Part shown: positions 22,336 through 33,684 of the stretch, one piece after another
Position numbering within the stretch: position 1 is the first letter of the stretch
How the letters are laid out: each line of letters begins with the position of its first letter
Assembly (NCBI GenBank): GCA_029215795.1
Contig: JARDYH010000003.1
Location: 64,550,109 to 64,614,108 of the forward strand
Source: Anniella stebbinsi
Lineage: Eukaryota; Chordata; Lepidosauria; Squamata; Anniellidae
DNA: 64,000 nt
Direction of reading: 5' to 3'
The notes under the pieces: generated by a model
The model's input: only the letters and a program-made list of their open reading frames with translations
Told to the model about the DNA's origin: nothing
Database searches by the model: none
Translations under genes and position numbers: made by a program

Positions 22336-22822
22336 ATGACTCTTTGTTACTACAGCTGACTAGCATGGGTACCCTTCTGGAATATGTATTTTCTCAGTAT
22401 GGTCTGAAGCCTTTTATACACTATAACACCTCTGGATGTTCTTTAAGTGGAACTATACAAGTAATACTAATTATAACACACTGACGGAAGATGTGCTACA
22501 GGGTAATTTTCAGCAGGCTCTTGAGGGAGGTTTTTCTTCTCATTTGAAGTACTTCCCACTCCTGGATACCTTTAGGAAGTATTTTACCATCTTTTTAAAG
22601 TACTTTATTACACTACCTTTCTCTGCTTGGAGTTCATTTTATTCATCTTGTGAAGCCTTTGAAAATTCAGGTCACAATGAGTTTATTAGTCTTGAGACAG
22701 TAAATTCTTAGGAAGATCTAGCCACACTGATTCATGCCTAAATCACCTCTTGTTCATATTACTCAATGCTCTCTATGTAGGGCTGCCCTTGAAAAATGTT
22801 TAGAAAGTACAGTTAGTGCATA

Positions 22823-23262
22823 AAGGTGGCAGCTAGGTTTTTGTCAAGAGTGTGTTTTGTAGACCACATTACACCGATCTTGGATCAACTTCATGGATTT
22901 CCAGTTTGTTTCCGTGCACAAGTCCGAGTGCAGGTTTTGACCTACAAAGCCCTAATAGTTTGCAGCCAGATCATCGGAAAGACTGTATCCTTCCATATGA
23001 ACTTGCCCATAATTTACGATAAAGAGTAGAGGCCATATTATATGTCCCGCCAGCTAGAGAAGCTGCATTGGTGTGTTCTCAAAGCAGGGCCCTTTCAGTA
23101 ACAGCACCTCAACTGTGAGACTCCTTCCTGAGGTAGATAAGATTGGTCCCTTCCTTATTTGCCTTTAGATGGATAGGAAAGACTGTTTTGTTTCACTGGG
23201 CTTTTCATGCTGTATAAAGTCTCCCTTTGATGTTAATGCTTCTCTCAAATTTTAAAGATCCC
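22823..23262 (+). mobile_element. L2-type LINE 3' fragment, sense
   Basis: Translation gives AARFLSRVCFVDHITPILDQ and VCFRAQVRVQVLTYKALIV, the degraded form of the HWLPVxFRxxFKVLxxTYKAL motif near the end of L2 polyproteins. It has several stops. Confidence 0.65.
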
Positions 23263-23479
23263 CCCCCCCCGTTCCTTGTGTTTTTTTGGTTTTATGAGGC
23301 ACGTTAATAATTTTTATTCTGCTAGGCAGAGGATGAAATTTGTAAATCTAGTATATAAACAATAGTTGGTTTAGTAGAGCTGTCTTTTTCTACAGGAAGC
23401 AGAATGTCACTGTACAGCTTTAAGATGAATGACAATAAGTATAACTTTCTGCATTTAATTTTCTTCTGACCTCACTGTT

Positions 23480-23670
23480 TACAATTCCACTCCCAACCCC
23501 ACATACACATCATGTGTTCCGTATATAAACCTAAAACTCTCGTAATACTCTATGCATCTGATAAAGTGGGCAATAGTCCACGAAAGCTATATGCTAGAAT
23601 AAAATTGTTAGTCTTTAAGGTGCCACAAGGCTATTTGTTGTTTTTTCTGCAATAGACTAAAATGGCTACC
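23480..23670 (+). repeat. Widespread sauropsid interspersed repeat
   Basis: GCATCTGATAAAGTGGGCAA, TAGTCCACGAAAGC and CTTTAAGGTGCCACAAGGC are the hallmark of an old repeat common in turtles, crocodilians and squamates. I recognise the repeat but not its class with certainty. Confidence 0.6.
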
Positions 23671-23869
23671 TTCTGAAAGGTATTTTATTTATTATTGAAA
23701 TCTCTAACTCTTTTTCTTCCACTAGGGAAACTCATTGTGGCTAACAGCATATAAATAGAAAACAATCAAGACAATATCAAAAAGTGCATAATAAAATAAT
23801 TCAATAATTATTGAATTTGTTTGTAGTTTGTTTTTAGGCTTTTATGTTTTTAATTTTTGTATATTGGTT

Positions 23870-23973
23870 TTTAAATGTTCAATGTTTTTAATTTTTGTAA
23901 ACCGCCCAGAGGGCTTCGGCTCTCTGGGTGGTATATAAATGAAATAAATAAATAAATAAATAAATAAATAAAA
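23870..23973 (+). mobile_element. L2-type LINE 3' end with (AAAT)n tail
   Basis: GTAAACCGCCCAGAGGGCTT and CTCTGGGTGGTATATAAATG form the terminal hairpin of an L2-like LINE, followed by an (AAAT)n tail at 23942-23973. Confidence 0.85.
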
Positions 23974-24379
23974 CTGAATCAGTTGTCAAACAAAATTATT
24001 GGTTCAGCCTGCTCTTCAAAGACCTCCTCATTTACCAGGCATCAGAAGGCATACAGGGACACAGACATACAAGCCTTTTAGGGGCAAACTAATAATTGTA
24101 TATTACTCTTAAAAGTGCTTCATGTTAACTGCCTTCCTTAGCAATACAATTACTTGGACCCACAATTAATTCAGTAGCTTTTGGTGTTTCCTTGATATTC
24201 AGTATGGGATCCACTTAGTCTTCAGTAGACCTAGGAGAAATGACTAAGTAGCATTTTACAGAGGGGTTATTATCAGTCCATAGCCTGGACATTTAGTGTA
24301 ATTTCATGATGATAAAAAAGAACAGTAAAAAAGCAATAGAGAATTGCAAGTTCATCAGCAGATCTACTTATCAAACGGA
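23974..24379. other. Anonymous sequence
   Basis: Nothing recognised. Confidence 0.35.
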
Positions 24380-24512
24380 TAGGCAAATTGCAGCCCTTTA
24401 GATTTTTTTGGCCTACAAGTCCCATAAGGCCTAGGAGCATAGCCAATGGCAAGGGATGATGGGAGTTGTAGGTCAAAACACTTTGAGGCTCACAAGTTTC
24501 CCACTCCTGGCA
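24380..24512. repeat. Short palindromic repeat (GGGAGTTGTAGGTC)
   Basis: GCCTACAAGTCCCATAAGGC pairs with GATGGGAGTTGTAGGTCAAA around AGCATAGCCAATGGCAAGGG. This is a near-complete copy of the palindromic family. Confidence 0.7.
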
Positions 24513-26023
24513 TATCACAACCTTAGATGTCCACTGGAGGATGTGTCTTTAGCTGCAGCTAGGCATATTTCTGTGTATCTTACCAGAAGTAAAACTAGCT
24601 GCTAAGACTGGAATGCACAATGATTATGAGATCAGACAATTAACTTCGCATTGCACCAGAGAAATGTATCCTGCTGCCATTATCTTAATAGTGGAGATAG
24701 GAACGCAAATATGAACCCACATCTTTCCCTGATCAAGTCATCCAAGGTCTTTTATCTTAGCTGAGTAATTCCTATCCTAGCCTGGAGACAAATGCTCCCA
24801 TCCTTTCTGTGTCTTTGCTCTGTAGACACTTTTCAGCATGACATTTATCGTATCAGGCAGTCAGTTGTGTATGCCATTGCTTAAGAGTGTAATCTACTAA
24901 GCACTAGCTAGCACACCTCTCATTCATTTCAAAGCAGCTTGCAGTGGATCAGCACTTTGTGGTTTGTACTAATTATTTGCTATGCTCCATCTTATCATAT
25001 TTAACATTTTGATGGTGGAGACATTATAATGGTAAAGAAGGGAAAGGCTGACTGGGTTTTGGGAATTGTTGTTGTTTTACTCGTAATCCCCCAGAATTGG
25101 CAGTGTCAAACTGTTTCCAAAATTGACCCAAACATATAGAAAATAAGCCCATGTGTTTTTGGGAAATAATTTTACCATGATCTGGAAAGTGAAAACATAG
25201 ATGAAGAATTCATAGACTGATAAACCTAATTCTAATAAACCATAGACAGTCTAGAAATGTTTTTCTCATACATGGTAGTTGATATAAGGCAATCGTGGGA
25301 TGAGGAAAACCAACATCTACATGCTTCAAAGATCAAGGTGGTTTCTTGTTTCCAGTTTCTTCCTTTACACACAAGCAAACTGAATAAGGAACAATCTAGC
25401 ACACACCTTTGTTTGAGCTGTTTTAACATCATGTCTGGTTTGAGCTGTTTTAACATCATGTCTGGTCCAAAGTGTCTATTTCATACAATAAGCTCTTGAG
25501 TATAATGTCCCAATGACAAATATTGCCTGTATACTTACTCATAAGAAACAGAGGTTTGTATCTCAAAATAAGCCTCAAGCCCCCCTCCCCCCATTATCTA
25601 CTTCTGCCGCTGGGAGGCTGCCTCCTTTGTGATGTCTTAACATTGTGTCAGGTCCAAAGCATTGTTACATCACAAGGCAGGTTCAAGCATGATGCCCTCA
25701 CCTTAATCACTGCCAATAGAGCTAGCTACAGAAAAGGAACTTTGGGCTTTGCAACTCTAAATAAGCCGTGGACTATTCAGGTCATACATTCCTGCCACCA
25801 GCGAGCCCTGGCATTTCAATTGTGTGGGCGAGAATATGAATTTGGGATTATCTGAATTTACCATAGATTGGTTGTTCTATAGATTTAAATAAATAAATAC
25901 AAATAAATAAAAAATAAATAAAACCCATCCTGACTATTTATATATTCAGTATTACTGATTACAGACTTGCAGCCACACTAATTACTCAGGATTAGTCAGC
26001 TTCTCAGTTGCAATAGTCCAGCC
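24513..26023. other. Anonymous sequence with a 27-bp tandem duplication
   Basis: There is no gene. An exact 27-bp duplication beginning GTTTGAGCTGTTTTAAC occupies 25411-25437 and 25438-25464, and a diverged partial echo lies near 25632. Confidence 0.4.
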
Positions 26024-26245
26024 TTGCTCAACCTGGTGCCCTCCAGATATTTTGGATGCGGTTTTTATCAGCCTTAGGGAGCATGGCCAGTGGTCAAGAA
26101 TTCTGGGTGTTGTAGTCCAAAACATCTAGAGAGAAAGCAGCAATAGTCCTATTACCAATATTTCCTAGATCAGCCTTGCCCAATGGAGTGCCCTCCAGAT
26201 GTGTTGGACTACAATACCCAGCATGCCCCTGCCATCATAAAGTTA
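26024..26245. repeat. Two adjacent short palindromic repeats
   Basis: The first (26024-26135) has CAACCTGGTGCCCTCCAGAT and TGTTGTAGTCCAAAACATC. The second (26168-26245) has GCCCAATGGAGTGCCCTCC and GGACTACAATACCCAGCATG. Confidence 0.65.
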
Positions 26246-26819
26246 ATTCCAAGCTTCGTTAGAAATGATAGCACCCAATTACCATTGTCGTGTATTCTGA
26301 TAATGCTTGTCGTTGTGTGATATTAAGCCCCTTCTTAATGACAGGGAAAGGAGATAGGCCAAACCCTTCTACAGAGGAAGTGCTCCTCAGTAGGTTACAT
26401 CTGCAGTGTGTTTGTTGGAAACATCCTTCCAAATGACGAATGCAAAATTACAGACATCTGATATTGAAGCACAAGTGCATGATCGATATTCCACAGCAAC
26501 AAGGAAAATAAGACGCCCCACTTTAGGAACCAGTGATTATCAGGATTATCCATGTCAGCACCTTGAGAGAGTCATTTTTTATCAGATGAATTATAAAAAT
26601 GGCTAGCACCATAGTAAGATAATGAGTAAATCCCCCAACTCTATCTTTGCTGCTGTTTATGCTCAGCCAGATAATTTCATATGGTAGGAAACCACATTAT
26701 GGTTGTTAAGTTAATGGAGAAGAACCATGATATTAATGCAGCTGCACCTTTCATAGACATGAACTCCCAATCCTTTGTGAAAGACTCATGTGGGAAATGT
26801 GTATAATGTGTTTCAATAG
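26246..26819. other. Anonymous sequence
   Basis: Nothing recognised. Confidence 0.35.
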
Positions 26820-26893
26820 TTTTTATTTTTTGTGAACTGCCCAGAGAGCTTTGGCTAAGAGGCAGTATAAAAATGTAAGAAATCATCATCATT

Positions 26894-26924
<31 letters not shown>

Positions 26925-27260
26925 ATATTTATAAACCACTCCATATCTAAAATAGATTCCAGAGTGGTGCACATAGGAATAAAACAGAAAAAAAGAAAGA
27001 AGATTAAAAACAGAAAATTAAAATGGTTCAATTTAAAACAAAGGACCAATAAAAACAGTGGTTGGTAAGTTGAGGAATGCTTCCCGGAAAATAATTGTTT
27101 TCAGGAGGTTCTGGAAGCAGCTTAGCGTTGGTATCTCCAGGGACAGGGAGTTCCAAAGAGAAGGGGCCATCACACCAAAGGCTCTTCTCCTGGTGGGCTC
27201 CAGTCAGGTCAATGGTCCTGTGGAACTCCCAGGAGCATATGCCCTCCAATGATTCAGAGA
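26820..27260. mobile_element. Two LINE 3' ends meeting at an (ATC)n tract
   Basis: A sense 3' end (GTGAACTGCCCAGAGAGCTT) runs into (ATC)n at 26882-26925. It is followed by an antisense LINE 3' region (TTATAAACCACTCCATATC, then GGGACAGGGAGTTCCAAAG and GCTCTTCTCCTGGTGGGCTC). Confidence 0.65.
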
Positions 27261-27829
27261 CCTGGCAGATTGGTAAGGGAGAAGGTGCTGTTTCAAGTAT
27301 CCTGATTGTAAATGAAATGAAATTAAACTAAATGGACAGACAACACCAAAGGTATAACAAAATTAAAGGTCAGGGTGCTTCAGTACTAGCTGACCTATTG
27401 TTTCCTTTAAAGAAAATCGATGTCTTAACAGACCTTGACAGGCTTTCAAGCCCTAACTGATTTTGTTATGTAAAATAGGTTGCTGACAAGCTGATATATG
27501 TCTAAAAGTTCAAAGAAGTTCCCCCCCCTACCTTGTAGGCACACATTGTCTGAAAAGAGTTTATTTTTACACAAGATATGTGTGTTGAAGGGGATGAGGG
27601 AAGTAAACCCAAAGGGCTGCATAAAAGGAAGAGGAGACCCTGTGCCCCAAAATCAGGAGCCCTTGAACCTGAAGAGTAATGCAAGCGATTGGGGCTGGCT
27701 TTGTAAGTTTCAGAAATTTCTCTTTCACCATTTGCGGTTGTGTATGGGCCAAAGGATCTAGTACAGTCTCAAGATCTCTACATACCCCTTACAACGCTAG
27801 AACAGAGAGAGAGTTTGTATCTGATCTGT
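27261..27829. other. Anonymous sequence
   Basis: Nothing recognised. Confidence 0.35.
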
Positions 27830-28169
27830 GACCAAGTTTGCATGACATGACAACCCACTGTGGCTTGATTTACTCATGGCGGGGACTGTCGTATCGTCCT
27901 AGACACCTGTGGGCACCATAAATGTCCTATGTCACCCTTGCCACAAATAACAGACATGGTGCCCACAGGCATCTGGCTTGCTGTGGCTTGTTGTGGTATT
28001 TGAACTCAGGTGGGGCGACAGCAAGGACACACCTAACTCTCAAACAACCCCTGCCACCTGGGTTCCCATGATAAGACACAGTAGGCTGGGCAGTTATGGG
28101 CTTCCTGCATGATGTGACAGCCCCCACAGGTAAACGCCACAGTGGGCTGTTGTGTCATGTGAACTGGCC
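27830..28169. mobile_element. MITE with TGACACAACAGCCCACTGTGG-like ends
   Basis: The left end GACCAAGTTTGCATGACATG and the complement of the right end (GTTCACATGACACAACAGCC) align with one indel, and both are followed by the CCCACTGTGG block. It is about 340 bp. No matching target duplication remains. The style of the ends is like the GGCC/GGCT elements with 3-bp duplications elsewhere in the window. Confidence 0.7.
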
Positions 28170-28180
28170 TACTGCATTGT

Positions 28181-28590
28181 TGTAAGCTTGGAGGGTTGGG
28201 CAGGAGAGGGTTAATGGTTCAGAAAGCATGCTTAAGATCTGGAATGCTCGGCACATCCATGGCACATCCTTTTGTAAATACAGGCAATATGTGTGACCAT
28301 GAGACCAAAATAGTTAGCCAATTGTTTCTTGATGAAGGACCATTTGGGGGGAACGTTCTAAAGAGAAAAAACCATCAGAGCAGAGGTGCTGTGGATTTTG
28401 GCTGTCAGTTGGCGTATTTAAGCTGTGCCGCCACCTATATACTCAACCTGTGTATTATTTGTAAATAAAAGTAAATATTTTTATAAATGCCAATAAGCTG
28501 CCACTGACCTTCCAAAAGAAACCAAATCCAAGAAAGTGCTGCATCTGGGAACTTCTCACCTCTCAGAGAACTGAGGCGAGAGTAACTGTA
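28181..28590 (+). mobile_element. Possible LTR fragment
   Basis: It starts TGTAAGCTTGGAGGG, has a TATA-like GTATTTAAG near 28417 and an AATAAAAG signal near 28464, followed by a transcribed-tail-like segment. The arrangement suggests an LTR, but no clean CA end or target duplication is visible. It could be chance. Confidence 0.3.
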
Positions 28591-28806
28591 GTGTTTTTTT
28601 TCTTTCTTTTATATAGCGCCATTGGATCTTCCACAGGGGGAAAAATTTTCAAAATAAGTATCCTTAGCACAAGATAGAGAGTGAAATGTACAGATAGTTT
28701 TAAAATGGCATGCTAAATTCTGTCTGGAGTTTTTATATAAAACTATTGCAAAAGACCTTGGAGTGCAATGTTCCAGCATGATGACTTTAACAGCTCTCCA
28801 GATGAG

Positions 28807-28861
28807 AGGAGGAGGAGGAGGAGGAGGAGGAGGAGGAGGAGGAGGAGGAGGAGGAGGAGGA
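28807..28861. repeat. (GGA)n microsatellite, about 18 units
   Basis: Pure purine triplet run with mirror symmetry, able to form triplex or G-rich structures. Confidence 0.95.
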
Positions 28862-29076
28862 AATTAGCTTATCTGTAGATGTTTTGCTGATTCTAAAACA
28901 TTCTCACATTGCCCATCAAGGGTTTGAAAGGGTGTTTTCACAGCTTGGAGCCGATTTTCTCCATATATTTTATATTTTCCTTACAAAGGCACAACAAACA
29001 ACAACATCTCTTTGAAAAGCTACAAGAGAAAAATACTAAGGCCATTTTAAGAAGGAAATTCTGGATCTGAACAGAG

Positions 29077-29585
29077 CCGGCCCAAGATATTTTTCTGAAG
29101 AACATGTTGGTGGTGCCCCCCCCCCCACCTCATATCATGTGCAAAAGCTGACTGGACGGGCAGTTGAATAGTTCAAGACTGATGATGGGACAGCATCTTC
29201 CCCCATACTTCAAGGCAGCGGGAGGATACCTTAGGGGGAACTGGGCAGGCTCCATGCCACACAGGTCTCTCCTCCAGCACCTTGCTGCTACCTCCCAGCA
29301 TCTGCTACCTGAGGTGACAGACTCACTGGCTGCATTCAGACAACACGATAATCAATGGTGGGGTAATAATAAACTTTACAGTTGTCCATCTAGGGGGTAC
29401 TCCCCACACAACATGGTAATAAATAATCAACCGTGGTGTGGATTAGGATCAGCGCTGAGTTGACTATGGCAGCATTCGGATGACATGATAGTCAATACAA
29501 CTGACGATTGTCCCCCCCCCCCCGTTGATTATTGTGTTGTCTGAATGCAGGCACTCTGTCTAATGGTAGGGCTGGCCCTGGATCT
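29077..29585. mobile_element. Degraded DNA repeat hosting a nested MITE
   Basis: AGCCGGCCCAAGATATTTTT at the left and AATGGTAGGGCTGGCCCTGG at the right are the ends of a repeat also seen in pieces at 15178 and 16563. The nested element at 29328-29552 splits its GACAGACTCACT/CTGTCTAATG junction. Confidence 0.6.
29328..29552. mobile_element. MITE with GGCTGAATTCGGACAACAC-type ends, copy 1
   Basis: GGCTGCATTCAGACAACACG at the left and TTGTCTGAATGCAGG at the right are inverted, and ACT flanks it at 29325-29327 and 29553-29555. It is 225 bp and of the same family as 39884 and 58529. Confidence 0.88.
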
Positions 29586-30885
29586 GAAAGATAGTGCATT
29601 TTTATCAGAAAGCAGAATCAAGGATGAGTTGCAGCAGTGACACTTGCTTTTGGTAGTCAAAATGGGTGGGTTTTCTTCACAGGTCATTGGCAGTGAGAAA
29701 CAAGAATGCAGCAGTTAATATCTGAGATTTAATTGTGTCAAGGTTAGGACATCTTTGCATGCCCATATGCCATGCCAGAACTCCATAGGTTTGCACATGA
29801 GGTTTCTCACCATACATACAGGCTTGTATTCTGGCAATGCACTTAAAGTGGCACATCACCAAAAAGCAGTAATGTCTCACTTATAAAGTCTTTGAACATG
29901 AACTTGGATGCTGACGAAGGGTCCCTGTTTTATATATTTTTGGAGGTGGCATGTTACTTGAAATGCATTACCAGAAAGAGGTACTCCATATGTGCTCTTT
30001 TATCTGTAGCAGGGAGCACCAGACTGGTAACTCTGATGTGCCATATGCATGGGCAAAGTTAAGTAACTCATAAAATCCAGATGCTTGAGAAATATTCTTT
30101 CCGGCTGCTGACCTTGAAAACAGCAGTTATTTTTCTTGAGGAAGATCTCATTTATTCACTATTGTTGTTTTGCATCTTATTTCTGCTAGTTTAGTATCAT
30201 CTTTTTCCGCAGCTCCACAGCAGAGTAATGTGCGTGTATGGATGCAGTTGTCCAGTAATAAAATATGCTTTCCAAGACACCAAATGAGCCTTCTCAGTCA
30301 GTCTGGAGTCTTATAGCACTTTTGTGCTAATCTTTTTTCTTTTTCTTTAAGCAGTCGGAGTTTGTGAAAGGAAGGCTGAGAAGTAGCAGCTGTCAGCACA
30401 GGCAAACCCCAAAGAAAGAATCATAACTGGCATTGGCACACAGAATCATGCCTCGGAAGAAAAATCCACTTCGATCCTGATACTGAGCTCCTACATACAA
30501 TGCTCTAAACATTCTCATTAAATGAAACAGGAATTCACTTTTGCAAATTAGGACCAAACTAGATTATACATTAAAGGAATGTATGCAATTAAGGTATGTC
30601 ATGTTGAACCTCTTTTTAAAAAGCGAGATAACTGTGAAGAGATGGGAAATCAGGATCAAGACTGGTGTGTGAAGGGAGGAAGGTTAAGATTTTCTCCCTG
30701 ACCTGCAGTCCAGGTGGGGGGAGGGAAACCAACCCCTGAAGTTGCTGCTCACCCCAGGAAGGAAACTGCCAATGGTAAAGATGGGACACATTTTGTTTCA
30801 ATTCAGTTTTGGTCAGAAGTTTCCAAAAATTCTCAAATTTCTCCATTTTCAGGATAAAATGTACCTGAGATTTTTTTAAAAGTGC
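29586..30885. other. Anonymous sequence
   Basis: No gene or clear repeat recognised in 1.3 kb. Confidence 0.35.
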
Positions 30886-31060
30886 ATTTGGGATTAACTG
30901 AAATAGACAGATTTGTCCATCCAGACCCAAGACTTTAAGTGCTTAGCTTTTAAAATTGTTTATTCAACCATGTTATTGATTAACTAGGTTTCCCACCTCA
31001 TTTTTCTGACAGGCCCTTCATCTTTAACAGCTCTTTGGCAGGCAGATACATCATGGTACT
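30886..31060. repeat. Dispersed repeat shared with 62660-62800
   Basis: CAAGACTTTAAGTGCTTAGC, TATTCAACCATGTT, and the CTCATTTTTCTGACAGG to CATCTTTAACAGCTC segment reappear in the same order at 62660-62800. The family is unknown to me. Confidence 0.6.
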
Positions 31061-31342
31061 CATACCTAATGAATCTGGCTGGTGAAACTTTCATTTTTGT
31101 TCATTTTTGATAACCATGTACTCAAATTTGCAAGGTTCATATCTGGGAAAGAAAGGGCTTCTTTAAATGAGTGGTTTATAGCACGCTCCTGACAGACCAT
31201 TCACAGAAGTTTGTGGGTCGATTACATGACCTCGTGAATAACCAGTATGTCTCCTGCAGTATCGGTTGCAAATTCTGCCATGAAATGAAACACTTTTAAA
31301 GTGGTAACATCGTAAAAAAAAAAAAAAAAGTGGGATCTTCTG

Positions 31343-31356
31343 CCACTAGATGGCAC
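31343..31356 (+). promoter_or_regulatory. Consensus CTCF-type motif
   Basis: CCACTAGATGGCAC satisfies the established vertebrate CTCF core CCASYAGRKGGCRS at all 14 positions. Occupancy cannot be seen from sequence. Confidence 0.45.
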
Positions 31357-31389
31357 TGTCTCAATTGAAGTGAATGGAGAGGAAGTATT

Positions 31390-32342
31390 ATATTTATTTT
31401 ATTTATTTATTACATTTGTATACCGCTCCATAGCCGAAGCTCTCTGGGTGATTTACATAGGATTAAAACAATTAAAAACAATATACAAAAGTTAAAACAG
31501 CAAAAGCATGCAATATACACATACATTTAAAACCACTATAATAACTTTAAAAAACTGTAAGCCTAAAAACAAAAACAAACTCAAGCTCCTCAGATATTGC
31601 CAAATGCCTGAGAGAAGAGGAAAGTCTTGACCTGGCACCGAAAAGATAGCAATGTTGGTGCCAGGCGGGCCTCGTCAGGGAGATCATTCCACAATTGGGG
31701 GGCCACCACAGAGAAAGCCTCTCCCCTGTTGCCAACCTCCGAGCTTCCCTCGGAGTAGGCACTCAGAGGAGGGCCTTAGATGTTGAACGTAGTGTTCAGG
31801 TAGATTCATGTCGGGAAAGGCATTCCATCAGGTATTGTGGTCCCAAGCCATGTAAGGCTTTATAGGTTAAAACCAGCACCTTGAATTGGGCTCGGAAACA
31901 TACAGGCAGCCAATGTAAGCGGGCCAGAGTAGGTCTTATATGTTCGAACCTTTTGGTCCCAGTTATCAATCTGGCTGCTGCATTTTGCACAAGCTGCAGC
32001 TTCCGAACCACCTTCAAAGGCAGCCCCATGTAGAGTGCATTGCAGTAATCTAACTTGGAGGTTACCAGAGCATGGACAACTGAAGCCAAGTTATCCCTGT
32101 CTAGATAGGGATGTAGTTGGTAGAAGTTGGTAGAAGGCATTCCGAAGTTGGTAGAAGGCATTCCGTGCCACTGAGGCCACTTGAGCCTCAAGTGACAGAG
32201 ATGGTTTTAGGATAACCCCCAAGCTACGAACCCGCTCCTTCAAAGGGAGTGCAACCCCATCCAGAACAGGCTGAAGACCCTCCATCCGGTCAGCAGAACC
32301 CCCACTAACAGCGTCTCAGTCTTGTCTGGATTGAGTTTCAGT
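31390..32342 (-). mobile_element. L2-type LINE, 3' half, antisense
   Basis: Reading on the minus strand toward 31390, the sequence encodes the L2 segments RSLGVILKPSLSLEAQVASV, TSKLDYCNALYMGLPLKVVR and RLHWLPVCFRAQFKVLVLTY. Frame breaks are few. It then runs through the C terminus and a 3' UTR with the GTATACCGCTCCATAGCCGA hairpin (antisense) and an ATTT-rich tail. A small tandem duplication (TTGGTAGAAGGCATTCCG) lies at 32128-32165. It is the downstream part of the LINE interrupted at 32343. Confidence 0.88.
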
Positions 32343-32903
32343 TAGGGTGACCAGATGCCTGGATTTGTCCGGACATGCCTGGGAGATGGGGAGCAAATCC
32401 GCATCCGGGCAGAAAACTGTTTTGGGGGGCCAAATCTGGAAATTTAGCCCCCCAAAAGGGTTACCAGATGGCTCTGGGAGGAGCCGGGCCAACCGGGGGG
32501 CGGCGGGGGCAAACCGGGGCAGCAGGGGGGTCACGTGGTGGTGGCGGGAGGCTGGCGGCGCGAGGCACTTACTGGGGCGTCCGCTTCCCTCCAGTGCTCG
32601 GAATCTACTGAGAAACAGGCTTCGTGGCCTGCCTGTCCCTCAGTAGTGCGCCAGGTGATGATGTCATCACCCGGCGCGCTACTGAGAGACAGGCCAGGAA
32701 GCCTGTTTCTCAGTAGATTCCGAGCACCGGAGGGAAGCGGACGCCCTAGCCGGTAAGGAGCGCGGGGGCGGGCGGCGAGGTGCGGGGGGGCGGCGCGGGG
32801 GTGGTGGCGCAGCACAGGGGGGCGCACGGGGGGGTTGTTTTGGGTGGGTGGGTGGGGTGGCGGGGGGGTCCGGGTTTTGGATCCTCAAAATCTGGTCACC
32901 CTA
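32343..32903. mobile_element. GC-rich non-autonomous transposon inserted in L2 reverse transcriptase
   Basis: The ends TAGGGTGACCAGATGCCTGG and AATCTGGTCACCCTA are inverted. The 561-bp body is extremely G-rich at both sides and contains a long palindrome at about 32555-32757 (CTACTGAGAAACAGGCTTC facing its complement around GATGATGTCATC). It interrupts the L2 frame just after MDWMRANKL. The left flank GTTTCAGT and the right flank GTTTATTA can be explained as an 8-bp duplication, GTTTCAGT, whose right copy collapsed by deletion between two GTTT repeats. That is my inference. The plus- and minus-strand open frames here only reflect the high GC content. Confidence 0.82.
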
Positions 32904-33557
32904 GTTTATTAGCCCTCATCCAGTCCATTGTCGCAGCCAAGCACTGGTTCAGCACATCCACAGCCTCACCTGATGGAGATGAAAAGGAGAAATAGAGCTG
33001 CATGTCATCAGCGTACTGATGACAACGCACTCCAAAACTCCGGATGACAGCACTCAACGGTTTCATGTAGATGTTGAACAGCATGGGGGACAAGACTGAC
33101 CCCTGTGGAACCCCATACTGGAGAATCCACGGGGCCAAGCAATGTTCCCCAAGCACCACCTTCTGGAGCCGACCTGCCAAGTAGGAGCAGAACCACTGCA
33201 ATGCAGTACCTCCCACTCCCAACTCAGCCAGTCGTCCCAGAAGGATACCATGGTCAATGGTATCGAAAGCTGCTGAGAGATCAAGGAGAATCAACAGAGT
33301 CACACTCCCCCTATCTTTTTCCTGACATAGGTCATCATACAGGGCGACCAAGGCTGTTTCTGTACCAAAACCAGGCCTGAAACCCAATTGAAACGGATCC
33401 AGATAATCGGTCTCATCCAAGAGTGCCTGGAGCTGGCTTGCAACCACCCGCTCCAGGACCTTGCCCAGGAATGGAGCATTTGCTACTGGCCTGTAGTTAT
33501 TCAGATTTTCAGGGTCCAAGGAAGATTTCTTTAGGAGTGGTCTCACTGCCGCCTCAA
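32904..33557 (-). pseudogene. L2-type LINE reverse transcriptase, 5'-truncated, antisense
   Basis: About 216 codons stay open on the minus strand and cover the fingers and palm of an L2-clade reverse transcriptase. Landmarks in order are NNYRPVANAPFLGKVLERVV (about residues 15-35), LLDLSAAFDTIDHGILLGRL with the first catalytic aspartate, YGVPQGSVLSPMLFNIYM, and the catalytic HQYADDMQLY (about residues 175-185). The enzyme would copy its own RNA at a nicked target. The copy lacks the endonuclease domain (truncation at about 33557) and is cut by the GC-rich insertion immediately after RANKL; the NPDKTE segment resumes on the far side at 32342. The long clean frame makes it the youngest LINE copy in the window. 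Confidence 0.88.
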
Positions 33558-33684
33558 TTCAAAGCATGTGGTCGCCCCTCTACACCCATGTCATGCAGAC
33601 CTAAACAATCACACTCAAAAGCAGGAAGTATAAACACCTTGGGTAAGCAACATGATTCCCCCTTAATATAAAGACACTCAAACA

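Noticed and set aside
32904..33557. Host gene containing a reverse transcriptase
   Set aside because: The frame is continuous in type with L2 LINE sequence down to its 3' tail at 31390 and is 5' truncated in the usual LINE manner.
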